Translations under genes and position numbers: made by a program
Notes under the pieces: model-generated
Told to the model about the DNA's origin: nothing
What the model saw: only the letters and a program-made list of their open reading frames with translations
Database searches by the model: none
In this document: piece by piece, positions 12,601-27,600 of the stretch
How positions within the stretch are numbered: the stretch's first letter is position 1
Layout: each line of letters opens with the position of its first letter
Assembly (NCBI GenBank): GCA_033782935.1
Contig: JAWQEG010000003.1
Location: 4,166,501-4,230,500 of the forward strand
Reading direction: 5' to 3'
Length of the DNA stretch: 64,000 nucleotides
From: Petrolisthes cinctipes
Lineage: Eukaryota > Arthropoda > Malacostraca > Decapoda > Porcellanidae

Positions 12601-15600
12601 TATTTTAGGTGCCAAAAAGTCGATATCTCAAATTCAGTCCCAAAACACCCGAAATTTCGATATTTAGGGGTCCCAGAAGCGATCTGAAAATGCTTACTCC
12701 GTGTTAGAGTTTTTTCAAAATACAGGCCAAAAACATACTGAAAATCGATCTTTTAGGTGCGCAAAAGTCGATATGTGCATGCATCTTCTGTACCCGTTTA
12801 TATCTCAAATTCTGGCACTAAACACCCGAAAATTCGATATTTTGGGGTCCCAGAAGCGATCTGTACATGCCTACTCCTTGTTAGAGTATTTTCATAATTC
12901 AGGCCCAAAACATGCTCAAAATCGATATTTTTGGTGCCCAAAGTCAATATGTGTATGCATCTTCTATACTCGTTTATATCTCAAATTCACGCTCAAAACA
13001 CCCGAAAATTCGATATTTTGGGGTCCCAGAAGCGATCTGTACATGCCTACTCAGTGCTAGAATGTTTTCAAAATATAGGCTCAAAACATGCTCAAAATCG
13101 ATATTTTAGGTGAGTAAAGGCGATATCTCAAATTCAGGCCCAAAACACCCAAAAATTCGATATTATGGGGTCCCAGAAGCGATCTGTACATGCCTACTCC
13201 GTGTTAAAAGTATTTACAAAATACAGGCCCAAAACATGCTCAAAATCGATGTTTTAGTTGCCAAAAAGTCGATATGTGCATGCATCTTCATTACCCGTTT
13301 ATATCTCAAATTCAGGCTCAAAACACCCGAAAATTCGATATTTTGGGGTCCCAGAAGCGATCTGTACATGCTTACTCCGTGTTAGAGTATTTTCAAAATA
13401 CATGCCCAAAACATGCTGAAAATCGATATTTTTTAGATGTCCAAAGTCAATATGTGCATGTATCTTCATTACCCGTTTATTTCTCAAATTCAGGCTCAAA
13501 ACACCCGAAAATTCAATATTTTGGGGTCCCAGAAGCAATCTGTACATGCCTACTCAGTGCTAGAATATTTTCAAAATATATGTTAAAAACATGCTAAAAA
13601 TCGATCTTTTAGGTGCCAAAAAGTCGATATCTCAAATTCAGTCCCAAAACACCCGAAAATTCGATATTTAGGGGTCCCAGAAGCGATCTGTACATGCTTA
13701 CTCCGTGTTAGAGTTTTTTCAAAATACAGGCCAAAAACATACTGAAAATCGATCTTTTAGGTGCGCAAAAGTCGATATGTGCATGCATCTTCTGTACCCG
13801 TTTAAATCTCAAATTCTGGCCCTAAACACCCGAAAATTCGATATTTTGGGATCCCAGAAGCGATCTGTACATGCCTACTCCTAGTTAGAGTATTTTCAAA
13901 ATTCAGGCCCAAAACATGCTCAAAATCGATATTTTTGGTGCCCAAAGTCAATATGTGTATGCATCTTCTATACTCGTTTATATCTCAAATTCACGCTCAA
14001 AACACCCGAAAATTCGATATTTTGGGGTCCCAGAAGCGATCTTTACATGCCTACTCAGTGCTAGAATGTTTTCAAAATATAGGCTCAAAACATGCTCAAA
14101 ATCGATATTTTAGGTGCCCAAAAGTCGATATGTGCATGCATCTTCTGTACCCGTTTATATCTCAAATTCAGCCTCAAAACACCCAAAAATTCGATATTTT
14201 GGGGTCCCTAAAGCAATCTGTACATGCCTACTCAGTGCTAGAATATTTTCAAAATATAGGCTAAAAACATGCTAAAAATCGATATTTTTGGTGCCAAAAA
14301 GTCGATATCTCAAATTCAGTCCCAAAACACCCGAAAATTCGATATTTAGGGGTCCCAGAAGCGATCTGTACATGCCTACTTAGTGCTAGAGTATTTTCAA
14401 AATACATGTCCAAAACATGCTGAAAATCGATATTTTAGATTCCCAAAGTCAATATGTGCATGTATTTTCTGTACCCGTTTATATATCAAATTCAGGCTCA
14501 ATACACCCGAAAATTCAATATTTTGGGGTCCCAGAAGCAATCTGTACATGCCTACTCAGTGCTAGAATATTTTCAAAATATAGGCTAAAAACATGCTAAA
14601 AATCGATATATTAGGTGCCAAAAAGTCGATATCTCAAATTCAGTCCCAAAACACCCGAAAATTCGATATTTAGGGGTCCCAGAAGCAATCTGTACATGCC
14701 TACACCGTGTTAGAGTATTTTCAAAATACAGGCCAAAAACATACTGATAATCGATCTTTTAGGTGCCCAAAAGTCGATATGTGCATGCATCTTCTGTACC
14801 CTTTTATATCTCAAATTCTGGCCCTAAACACCCGAAAATTCAATATTTTGGGGTCCCAGAAGCGATCTGTACATGCCTACTCAGTGCTAGAATGTTTTCA
14901 AAATATAGGCTCAAAACATGCTCAAAATCGATATTTTAGGTGCCGAAAAGTCGATATGTGCATGCATCTTCTCTACTCGTTTATATCTCAAATTCAAGCT
15001 CAAAACACCCGAAAATTCGATATTTTGGGGTCCCAGAAGCGATCTGTACATGCCTACTTAGTGCTAGAATATTTTCAAAATATAGGCTCAAAACATGCTA
15101 AAAATCGATATTTTAGGTGCGTTAAGGCGATATCTCAAATTCAGGCCCAAAACACCCGAAAATTCGATATTTTTGGGTCCCAGAAGCGATCTGTACATGC
15201 CTACTCAGTGCTAGAATGTCTTAAAAATATAGGCTCAAAACATGCTCAAAATCGATATTTTAGGTGCCCAAAAGTCGATATGTGCATGCATCTTCAGTAC
15301 CCGTTTATATCTCAAATTCTGGCCCTAAACACCCGAAAATTCAATATTTTTGGGTCCCAGAAGCAATCTGTACATGCCTACTAAGTGCTAGAATATTTTC
15401 AAAATATAGGCTCAAAACATGCTAAAAATCGATATTTTAGGTGCGTAAAGGCGATATCTCAAATTCAGGCCCAAAACACCTGAAAATTCGATATTTTGGG
15501 GTCCCAGAAGCGATCTGTACATGCCTACTCCGTGTTAGAGTATTTTCAAAGTACAGGCCCAAAACATGCTCAAAATCGATGTTTTAGGTGCCCAAAAGTC

Positions 15601-15947
15601 GATATATGCATGCATCTTCAGTACCCGTTTATATCTCAAATTCAGGCTCAAAACACCCGAAAATTCGATATTTTGGGGTCCCAGAAGCGATCTGTACATG
15701 CCTACTCAGTGCTAGAATGTTTTCAAAATATAGGCACAAAACATGCTCAAAATCGATATTTTAGGTGCCCAAAAGTCGATATGTGCATGCATCTTCTGTA
15801 CCCGTTTATATCTCAAATTCTGGCCCTAAACACCCGAAAATTCAATATTTTGGGGTCCCAGAAGCAATCTGTACATGCCTACTCAGTGCTAGAATATTTT
15901 CAAAATATAGGCTAAAAACATGCTAAAAATCGATATTTTAGGTGCCA
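9282..15947 (+). repeat. Higher-order duplication, period 3333 bp, two copies
   Basis: Copies at about 9282-12614 and 12615-15947 match line by line with few differences. Examples are GATGCCC versus GATGTCC near 10106 and 13439, TGTGGTCCC versus TGGGGTCCC near 11192 and 14525, and GATATGTGC versus GATATATGC near 12271 and 15604. From the length it should hold 20 monomers, about 13 L and 7 S. The low divergence marks this as one of the most recent large events in the window, or as an assembly duplication. Confidence 0.88.
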
Positions 15948-18097
15948 AAAAGTCGATATCTATAATTCAGTCCCAAAACATCCGTAAATTCGATATTTAG
16001 GGGTCCCAGAAGCGATCTGTACATGCCTACTCCGTGTTTGAGTATTTTCAAAATACAGGCCCAAAACATGCTTAAAATCGATGTTTTAGGTGCCCAAAAG
16101 TCGATATGTGCATGCACCTTCAGTACGCGTTTATATCTCAAATTAAGGCCCAAAACACCCGAAAATTCGATATTTAGGGGTCCCAGGAGCGATGTGTACA
16201 TGCCTACTCAGTGCTAGAATATATTCAAGATATAGGCTCAAAACATGCTAAAAATCGATATTTTAGGTGCGTAAAGGCGATATCTCAAATTCAGGCCCAA
16301 AACTCCCGAAAATTCGATATTTTGGGGTCCCAGAAGCGATGTGTACATGCCTACTCCGTGTTAGAGTATTTTCAAAATACAGGCCCAAAACATGCTCAAA
16401 ATCGATATTTTAGGGGCCAAAAAGTCGATATGTGCATGCATCTTCAGTACCCGTTTATATCTTAAATTCAGGCTCAAAACACCCGAAAATTCGATATTTT
16501 GGGGTCCCAGAAGCAATCTGTACATGCATACTCAGTGCTAGAATATTTTCAAAATATAGGCTAAAAACATGCTAAAAATCGATATTTTAGTTGCAAAAAA
16601 GTCGATATCTCAAATTCAGTCCCAAAACACCCAAATATTCGATATTTTGGGGTCCCAGAAGGGATCTGTACATGCCTACTCCGTGTTAGAGTATTTTCAA
16701 AATACAGGCCCAAAACATGCTGAAAATCGATATTTTAGATGCCCAAAGTCAATATGTGCATGTATCTTCTGTACCCGTTTATATCTGATATTCAGGCTCA
16801 AAACACCCGAAAATTCAATATTTTGGGGTCCCAGAAGCAATCTGTACATGCCTACTCAGTGCTAGAATATTTTCAAAATATAGGCTCAAAACATGCTAAA
16901 AATCGATATTTTAGGTGCGTAAAGTCGATATCTCAAATTCAGTCCCAAAACACCCGAAAATTCGATATTTAGGGGTCCCAGAAGGGATCTGTACACGCCT
17001 ACTCCGTGTTAGAGTATTTTCAAAATACAGGCCAAAAACATACTGAAAATCGATCTTTTAGGTGCCCAAAAGTCTATATGTGCATGCATCTTCTGTACCC
17101 GTTTATATATCAAATTCTGGCCCTAAACACCCGAAAATTCGATATTTTTGGGTCCCAGAAGCGATCTGTACATGCCTTCTCAGTGTTAGAGTATTTTCAA
17201 AATACAGGCCCAAAACATGCTCAAAATCGATGTTTTAGGTGCCAAAAAGTCGATATGTGCATGCACCTTCAGTACCCGTTTATATCTCAAATTCAGGCTC
17301 AAAACACCCGAAAATTCGATATTTTGGGGTCTCAGAAGCAATCTGTACATGCCTACTCCGTGTTAGAGTATTTTCAAAATACATGCCAATAACATACTGA
17401 AAATCGATCTTTTAGGTGCCCAAAAGTCGATATGTGCATGCATCTTCTGTACCCGTTTATATCTCAAATTCTGGCCCTAAACACCCGAAAAATCGATATT
17501 TTGGGGTCCCAGAAGCGATCTGTACATGCCTACTCCGTGTTAGAGTATTTTCAAAATACAGGCCCAAAACATGCTGAAAATCGATCTTTTAGGTGCCAAA
17601 AAGTCGATATCTCAAATTCAGTCCCAAAACACCCGAAATTTCGATATTTAGGGGTTCCAGAAGCGATCTGTACATGCTTACTCCGTGTTAGAGATTTTTC
17701 AAAATACAGGCCAAAAACATACTGAAAATCGATCTTTTAGGTGCGCAAAAGTCGATATGTGCATGCATCTTCTGTACCCGTTTATATCTCAAATTCAGGC
17801 TCAAAACACCCGAAAATTCAATATTTTGGGGTCCCAGAAGCAATCTGTACATGCCTACTCCTTGTTAGAGTATTTTCAAAATTCAGGCCCAAAACATGCT
17901 CAAAATCGATATTTTTGGTGCCCAAAGTCAATATGTGTATGCATCTTCTGTACTCGTTTATATCTCAAATTCAGGCTCAAAACACCCGAAAATTCGATAT
18001 TTTGGGGTCCCAGAAGCGATCTGTACATGCCTACTCAGTACTTGAATGTTTTCAAAATATAGGCTCCAAACATGCTCAAAATCGATATTTTATGTGC

Positions 18098-20751
18098 CCA
18101 AAAGTAGATATGTGCATGCATCTTCTTTACCCGTTTATATCTCAAATTCAGGCTCAAAACACCCGAAAATTCGATATTTTGGGGTCCCTAAAGCAATCTG
18201 TACATGCCTACTCAGTGCTAGAATATTTTCAAAATATAGGCTAAAAACATGCTAAAAATCGATATTTTTGGTGCCAAAAAGTCGATATCACAAATTCAGA
18301 CCCAAAGCACCCGAAAATTCGATATTTAGGGATCCCAGAAGCAATCTGTACATGCCTACTCCGTGTTAGAGTATTTTTAAAGTACAGGCCCAAAACATGC
18401 TCAAAATCGATGTTTTAGGTGCCAAAAAGTCGATATGTGCATGCACCTTCAGTACCCGTTTATATCTCAAATTCAGGCTCAAAACACCCGAAAATTCGAT
18501 ATTTTGGGGTCCCAGAAGCAATCTGAACATGCCTACTCAGTGCTAAAATATTTTCAAAATATAGGCTCAAAACATGCTAAAAATCGATATTTTAGGTGCG
18601 TAAAGGCGATATCTCAAATTCAGGCCCAAAACTCCCGAAAATTCGATATTTTGGGGTCCCAGAAGCGATGTGTACATGCCTACTCCGTGTTAGAGTATTT
18701 TCAAAATACAGGCCCAAATCATGCTCAAAATCGATGTTTTAGGGGCCAAAAAGTCGATATGTGCATGCATCTTCAGTACCCGTTTATATCTTAAATTCAG
18801 TCTCAAAACACCCGAAAATTCGATATTTTGGGGTCCCAGAAGCGATCTGTACATGCCTACTTAGTGCTAGAGTATTTTCAAAATACATGCCCAAAACATG
18901 CTGAAAATCGATATATTAGACGCCCAAAGTCAATATGTGCATGTATTTTCTGTACCCGTTTATATATCAAATTCAGGCTCAATACACCCGAAAATTCAAT
19001 ATTTTGGGGTCCCAGAAGCAATCTGTACATGCCTACTCAGTGCTAGAATATTTTCAAAATATAGGCTAAAAACATGCTAAAAATCGATATTTTAGGTGCC
19101 AAAAAGTCGATATCTCAAATTAATTCCCAAAACACCCGAAAATTCGATATTTAGGGGTCCCAGAAGCAATCTGTACATGCCTACACCGTGTTAGAGTATT
19201 TTCAAAATACAGGCCAAAAACATACTGATAATCGATCTTTTAGGTGCCCAAAAGTCGATATGTGCATACATCTTCTGTACCCTTTTATATCTCAAATTCT
19301 GGCCCTAAACACCCGAAAATTCAATATTTTGGGGTCCCAGAAGCGATCTGTACATGCCTACTCAGTGCTAGAATGTTTTCAAAATATAGGCTCAAAACAA
19401 GCTCAAAATCGATATTTTATGTGCCGAAAAGTCGATATGTGCATGCATCTTCTTTACCCGTTTATATCTCAAATTCAGGCTCAAAACACCCGAAAATTCG
19501 ATATTTTGGGGTCCCTAAAGCAATCTGTACATGCCTACTCAGTGCTAGAATATTTTCAAAATATAGGCTAAAAACATGCTAAAAATCGATATTTTTGGTG
19601 CCAAAAAGTCGATATCACAAATTCAGACCCAAAACACCCGAAAATTCGATATTTAGGGATCCCAGAAGCAATCTGTACATGCCTACTCCGTGTTAGAGTA
19701 TTTTTAAAGTACAGGCCCAAAACATGCTCAAAATCGATGTTTTAGGTGCCAAAAAGTCGATATGTGCATGCACCTTCAGTACCCGTTTATATCTCAAATT
19801 CAGGCTCAAAACACCCGAAAATTCGATATTTTGGGGTCCCAGAAGCAATCTGAACATGCCTACTCAGTGCTAAAATATTTTCAAAATATAGGCTCAAAAC
19901 ATGCTAAAAATCGATATTTTAGGTGCGTAAAGGCGATATCTCAAATTCAGGCCCAAAACTCCCGAAAATTCGATATTTTGGGGTCCCAGAAGCGATGTGT
20001 ACATGCCTACTCCGTGTTAGAGTATTTTCAAAATACAGGCCCAAATCATGCTCAAAATCGATGTTTTAGGGGCCAAAAAGTCGATATGTGCATGCATCTT
20101 CAGTACCCGTTTATATCTTAAATTCAGTCTCAAAACACCCGAAAATTCGATATTTTGGGGTCCCAGAAGCGATCTGTACATGCCTACTTAGTGCTAGAGT
20201 ATTTTCAAAATACATGCCCAAAACATGCTGAAAATCGATATATTAGACGCCCAAAGTCAATATGTGCATGTATTTTCTGTACCCGTTTATATATCAAATT
20301 CAGGCTCAATACACCCGAAAATTCAATATTTTGGGGTCCCAGAAGCAATCTGTACATGCCTATTCAGTGCTAGAATATTTTCAAAATATAGGCTAAAAAC
20401 ATGCTAAAAATCGATATTTTAGGTGCCAAAAAGTCGATATCTCAAATTAATTCCCAAAACACCCGAAAATTCGATATTTAGGGGTCCCAGAAGCAATCTG
20501 TACATGCCTACACCGTGTTAGAGTATTTTCAAAATACAGGCCAAAAACATACTGATAATCGATCTTTTAGGTGCCCAAAAGTCGATATGTGCATACATCT
20601 TCTGTACCCTTTTATATCTCAAATTCTGGCCCTAAACACCCGAAAATTCAATATTTTGGGGTCCCAGAAGCGATCTGTACATGCCTACTCAGTGCTAGAA
20701 TGTTTTCAAAATATAGGCTCAAAACAAGCTCAAAATCGATATTTTATGTGC
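18098..20751 (+). repeat. Higher-order duplication, period 1327 bp, two copies
   Basis: Copies at about 18098-19424 and 19425-20751 share rare variants: GATATCACAAATTCAGACCC, TTTAGGGATCCCAG, TTTTTAAAGTACAGG, GCAATCTGAACATGCC, ATATTAGACGCCCAAAG and CAAATTAATTCCC. The length fits 8 monomers, about 5 L and 3 S. Confidence 0.86.
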
Positions 20752-22384
20752 CGAAAAGTCGATATGTGCATGCATCTTCTCTACTCGTTTATATCTCAAA
20801 TTCAAGCTCAAAACACCCGAAAATTCGATATTTTGGGGTCCCATAAGCGATCTGTACATGCCTACTCAGTGCTAGAATATTTTCAAAATATAGGCTCAAA
20901 ACATGCTAAAAATCGATATTTTTGGTGCGTAAAGGCGATATCTCAAATTCAGGCCCAAAACACCCGAAAATTCGATATTTTTGGGTCCCAGAAGCGATCT
21001 GTACATGCCTACTCAGTGCTAGAATGTCTTAAAAATATAGGCTCAAAACATGCTCAAAATCGATATTTTAGGTGCCCAAAAGTCGATATGTGCATGCATC
21101 TTCTGTACCCGTTTATATCTCAAATTCTGGCCCTAAACACCCGAAAATTCAATATTTTTGGGTCCCGGAAGCAATCTGTACATGCCTACTCAGTGCTAGA
21201 ATATTTTCAAAATATTGGTTAAAAACATGCAAAAAATCGAAATTTTAGGTGCCAAAAAATCGATATCTCAAATTCAGTTCCAAAACACCCGAAAATTCGA
21301 TATTTTGGGGTCCCAGAAGCGATCTGTACATACCTACTCAGTGCCAGAATATTTTCAAAATATAGGCTGAAAACATGTTAAAAATCGATATTTTAGGTGC
21401 GTAAAGGCGATATCTCAAATTCAGGCCCAAAACACCTGAAAATTCGATATTTTGGGGTCCCAGAAGCGATCTGTACATGCCTACTCCGTTTTAGAGTATT
21501 TTCAAAGTACAGGCCCAAAACATGCTCAAAATCGATGTTTTTGGTGCCCAAAAGTCGATATGTGCATGCATCTTCAGTACCCGTTTATATCTCAAATTCA
21601 GGCTCAAAACACCCGAAAATTCGATATTTTGGGGTCCCAGAAGCAATCTGTACATGCCTACTCAGTGCTAGAATATTTTCAAAATATAGGCTAAAAACAT
21701 GCTAAAAATCGATATTTTCGGTGCCAAAAAGTCGATATGTGCATGCACCTTCAGTACGCGTTTATATCTCAAATTAAGGCCCAAAACACCCGAAAATTCG
21801 ATATTTAGGGGTCCCAGAAGCGATCTGTACATGCCTACTCAGTGCTAGAATATTTTCAAAATATAGGCTAAAAACATGCTAAAAATCGATATTTTAGGTG
21901 CGTAAAGGCGATATCTCAAATTCAGGCCCAAAACACCCGAAAATTCTATATTTTGGGGTCCCAGAAGCGATGTGTACATGCCTACTCCGTGTTAGAGTAT
22001 TTTTAATATACAGGCCCAAAACATGCTCAAAATCGATGTTTTAGTTGCCCAAAAGTCGATATGTGCATGCATCTACAGTACCCGTTTATATCTCAAATTC
22101 AGGCTCAATACACCCGAAAATACGATATTTTGGGGTCCCAGAAGCGATCTGTACATGCCTACTCCGTGTTAGAGTATTTTCAAAATACAGGCCCAAAACA
22201 TGCTGAAAATTGATATTTTAGATGCCCAAAGTCAATATGTGCATGTATCTTCTGTACCCGTTTATATCTCAAATTCAGGCTCAAAACACCCGAAAATTCA
22301 ATATTTTGGGGTCCCAGAAGCAATCTGTACATGCCTACTCAGTGCTAGAATATTTTCAAAATATAGGCTAAAAACATGCTAAAA

Positions 22385-24600
22385 ATCGATATTTTAGGTG
22401 CGTAAAGGCGATATCTCAAATTCAGGCCCAAAACACCCGTAAATTCGATATTTTGGGGTCCCAGAAGCGATGTGTACATGCCTACTCCGTGTTAGAGTAT
22501 TTTCAATATACAGGCCCAAAACATGCTCAAAATCGATGTTTTAGGTGCCCAAAAGTCGATATGTGCATGCATCTTCAGTACCCGTTTATATCTCAAATTC
22601 AGGCTCAATACACCCGAAAATAAGATATTTTGGGGTCCCAAAAGCGATCTGTACATGCCTACTCCGTGTTAGAGTATTTTCAAAATACAGGCCCAAAACA
22701 TGCTGAAAATTGATATTTTAGATGCCCAAAGTCAATATGTGCATGTATCTTCTGTACCCGTTTATATCTCAAATTCAGGCTCAAAACACCCGAAAATTCA
22801 ATATTTTGGGGTCCCAGAATCAATCTGTACATGCCTACTCAGTGCTAGAATATTTTCAAAATATAGACTAAAAACATGCTAAAAATCGATATTTTAGGTG
22901 CAAAAAAGTCGATATCTCAAATTCAGTCCCAAAACACCCGAAATTTCGATATTTAGGGGTCCCAGAAGCGATCTGTACATGCTTACTCAGTGCTAGAATG
23001 TTTTCAAAATATAGGCTCAAAACATGCTCAAAATCGATATTTTAGGTGCCGAAAAGTCGATATGTGCATGCATCTTCTCTACTCGTTTATATCTCAAATT
23101 CAAGCTCAAAACACCCGAAAATTCAATATTTTGGGGTCCCAGAAGCGATCTGTACATGCCTACTCAGTGCTAGAATATTTTCAAAATATAGGCTCAAAAC
23201 ATGCTAAAAATCGATATTTTAGGTGCGTAAAGGCGATATCTCAAATTCAGGCCCAAAACACCCAAAAATTCGATATTTTTGGGTCCCAGAAGCGATCTGT
23301 ACATGCCTACTCAGTGCTAGAATGTCTTAAAAATATAGGCTCAAAACATGCTCAAAATCGATATTTTAGGTGCCCAAAAGTCGATATGTGCATGCATCTT
23401 CTGTACCCGTTTATATCTCAAATTCTGGCCCTAAACACCCGAAAATTCAATATTTTTGGGTCCCAGAAGCGATCTGTACATGCCTACTCAGTGCTAGAAT
23501 ATTTTCAAAATATAGGCTCAAAACATGCTAAAAATCGATATTTTAGGTGCGTAAAGGCGATATCTCAAATTCAGGCCCAAAACACCCGTAAATTCGATAT
23601 TTTGGGGTCCCAGAAGCGATGTGTACATGCCTACTCCGTGTTAGAGTATTTTCAATATACAGGCCCAAAACATGCTCAAAATCGATGTTTTAGGTGCCCA
23701 AAAGTCGATATGTGCATGCATCTTCAGTACCCGTTTATATCTCAAATTCAGGCTCAATACACCCGAAAATACGATATTTTGGGGTCCCAAAAGCGATCTG
23801 TACATGCCTACTCCGTGTTAGAGTATTTTCAAAATACAGGCCCAAAACATGCTGAAAATTGATATTTTAGATGCCCAAAGTCAATATGTGCATGTATCTT
23901 CTGTACCCGTTTATATCTCAAATTCAGGCTCAAAACACCCGAAAATTCAATATTTTGGGGTCCCAGAATCAATCTGTACATGCCTACTCAGTGCTAGAAT
24001 ATTTTCAAAATATAGGCTAAAAACATGCTAAAAATCGATATTTTAGGTGCAAAAAAGTCGATATCTCAAATTCAGTCCCAAAACACCCGAAATTTCGATA
24101 TTTAGGGGTCCCAGAAGCGATCTGTACATGCCTACTCAGTGCTAGAATGTTTTCAAAATATAGGCTCAAAACATGCTCAAAATCGATATTTTAGGTGCCG
24201 AAAAGTCGATATGTGCATGCATCTTCTCTACTCGTTTATATCTCAAATTCAAGCTCAAAACACCCGAAAATTCAATATTTTGGGGTCCCAGAAGCGATCT
24301 GTACATGCCTACTCAGTGCTAGAATATTTTCAAAATATAGGCTCAAAACATGCTAAAAATCGATATTTTAGGTGCGTAAAGGCGATATCTCAAATTCAGG
24401 CCCAAAACACCCGAAAATTCGATATTTTTGGGTCCCAGAAGCGATCTGTACATGCCTACTCAGTGCTAGAATGTCTTAAAAATATAGGCTTAAAACATGC
24501 TCAAAATCGATATTTTAGGTGCCCAAAAGTCGATATGTGCATGCATCTTCTGTACCCGTTTATATCTCAAATTCTGGCCCTAAACACCCGAAAATTCAAT
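22385..24600 (+). repeat. Higher-order duplication, period 1149 bp, nearly two copies
   Basis: About 22385-23530 and 23534-24600 share ACACCCGTAAATTCG (offset 1149), TTTTCAATATACAGG, CAGAATCAATCTG and CCGAAATTTCGATATTTAGG. The length fits about 4 L and 3 S monomers. The preceding 500 bp (21960-22460) is a further related copy at the L-L-S period. Confidence 0.78.
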
Positions 24601-27600
24601 ATTTTTGGGTCCCAGAAGCAATCTGTACATGCCTACTCAGTGCTAGAATATTTTCAAAATATTGGCTAAAAACATGCAAAAAATCGAAATTTTAGGTGCC
24701 AAAAAATCTATATCTCAAATTCAGTCCCAAAACACCCGAAAATTCGATATTTTGGGGTCCCAGAAGCGATCTGTACATACCTACTCAGTGCCAGAATATT
24801 TTCAAAATATAGGCTGAAAACATGTTAAAAATCGATATTTTAGGTGCGTAAAGGCGATATCTCAAATTCAGGCCCAAAACACCTGAAAATTCGATATTTT
24901 GGGGTCCCAGAAGCGATCTGTACATGCCTACTCCGTGTTAGAGTATTTTCAAAGTACAGGCCCAAAACATGCTCAAAATCGATGTTTTTGGTGCCCAAAA
25001 GTCGATATGTGCATGCATCTTCAGTACCCGTTTATATCTCAAATTCAGGCTCAAAACACCCGAAAATTCGATATTTTGGGGTCCCAGAAGCAATCTGTAC
25101 ATGCCTACTCAGTGCTAGAATATTTTCAAAATATAGGCTAAAAACATGCTAAAAATCGATATTTTCGGTGCCAAAAAGTCGATATCTATAATTCAGTCCC
25201 AAAACATCCGTAAAATCGATATTTAGGGGTCCCAGAAGCGATCTGTACATGCCTACTCCGTGTTTGAGTATTTTCAAAATACAGGCCCAAAACATGCTTA
25301 AAATCGATGTTTTAGGTGCCAAAAAGTTGATATGTGCATGCACCTTCAGTACGCGTTTATATCTCAAATTAAGGCCCAAAACACCCGAAAATTCAATATT
25401 TAGGGGTCCCAGAAGCGATCTGTACATGCCTACTCAGTGCTAGAATTTTTTCAAAATATAGGCTCAAAACATGCTAAAAATCGATATTTTAGGTGCGTAA
25501 AGGCGATATCTCAAATTCAGGCCCAAAACACCCGAAAATTCTATATTTTGGGGTCCCGGAAGCGATGTGTACATGCCTAGTCCGTGTTAGAGTATTTTTA
25601 ATATACAGGCCCAAAACATGCTCAAAATCGATGTTTTAGGTGCCCAAAAGTCGATATGTGCATGCATCTTCAGTACCCGTTTATATCTCAAATTCAGGCT
25701 CAATACACCCGAAAATACGATATTTTGGGGTCCCAGAAGCGATCTGTACATGCCTACTCCGTGTTAGAGTATTTTCAAAATACAGGCCCAAAACATGCTG
25801 AAAATTGATATTTTAGATGCCCAAAGTCAATATGTGCATGTATCTTCTTTACCCGTTTATATCTCAAATTCAGGCTCAAAACACCCGAAAATTCAATATT
25901 TTGGGGTCCCAGAAGCAATCTGTACATGCCTAATCAGTGCTAGAATATTTTCAAAATATAGGCTAAAAACATGCTAAAAATCGATATTTTAGGTGCCAAA
26001 AAGTCGATATCTCAAATTCAGTCCCAAAACATCCGTAAAATCGATATTTAGGGGTCCCAGAAGCGATCTGTACATGCCTACTCCGTGTTTGAGTATTTTC
26101 AAAATACAGGCCCAAAACATGCTTAAAATCGATGTTTTAGGTGCCAAAAAGTTGATATGTGCATGCACCTTCAGTAAGCGTTTATATCTCAAATTAAGGT
26201 CCAAAACACCTGAAAATTCGATATTTTTGGGTCCCAGAAGCGATCTGTACATGCCTACTCAGTGCTAGAATATTTTCAAAATATAGGCTCAAAACATGCT
26301 AAAAATCGATATTTTAGGTGCGTAAAGGCGATATCTCAAATTCAGGCCCAAAACACCCGAAAATTCTATATTTTGGGGTCCCAGAAGCGATGTGTACATG
26401 AGTACTCCGTGTTAGAGTATTTTTAATATACAGGCCCAAAACATGCTCAAAATCGATGTTTTAGGTGCCCAAAAGTCGATATGTGCATGCATATTCAGTA
26501 CCCGTTTATATCTCAAATTCATGCTCAATACACCCGAAAATACGATATTTTGGGGTCCCAGAAACGATCTGTACATGCCTACTCCGTGTTAGAGTATTTT
26601 CAAAATACAGGCCCAAAACATGCTGAAAATTGATATTTTAGATGCCCAAAGTCAATATGTGCATGTATCTTCTGTACCCGTTTATATCTCAAATTCAGGC
26701 TCAAAACAACCGAAAATTCAATATTTTTGGGTCCCAGAAGCAATCTGTACATGCCTACGCAGTGCTAGAATATTTTCAAAATATTGGCTAAAAACATGCA
26801 AAAAATCGAAATTTTAGGTGCCAAAAAATCGATATCTCAAATTCAGTCCCAAAACACCCGAAAATTCGATATTTTGGGGTCCCAGAAGCGATCTGTACAT
26901 ACCTACTCAGTGCCAGAATATTTTCAAAATATAGGCTGAAAACATGTTAAAAATCGATATTTTAGGTGCAAAAAAGTCGATATCTCAAATTCAGTCCCAA
27001 AACACCCGAAAATTCGATATTTAGGGGCCCCAGAAGCGATCTGTACATGCTTACTCCGTGTTAGAGATTTTTCAAAATACAGGCCAAAAACATACTGAAA
27101 ATCGATCTTTTAGGTGCGAAAAAGTCGATATGTGCATGCATCTTCTGTACCCGTTTATATCTCAAATTCTGGCCCTAAACACCCGAAAATTCAATATTTT
27201 TGGGTCCCAGAAGCAATCTGTACATGCCTACTCCTTGTTAGAGTATTTTCAAAATTCAGGCCCAAAACATGCTCAAAATCGATATTTTTGGTGCCCAAAG
27301 TCAATATGTGTATGCATCTTCTCTACTCGTTTATATCTCAAATTCAGGCTCAAAACACCCGAAAATTCGATATTTTGGTGTCCCAGAAGCAATCTGTACA
27401 TGCCTACTCAGTGCTAGAATATTTTCAAAATATAGGCTAAAAACATGCTAAAAATCGATATTTTAGGTGCAAAAAAGTCGATGTCTCAAATTAAGGCCCA
27501 AAACACCCGAAAATTCGATATTTATGGGTCCCAGAGGCGATCTGTACATGCCTACTCAGTGCTAAAATATTTTCAAAATATAGGCTCAAAACATGCTAAA

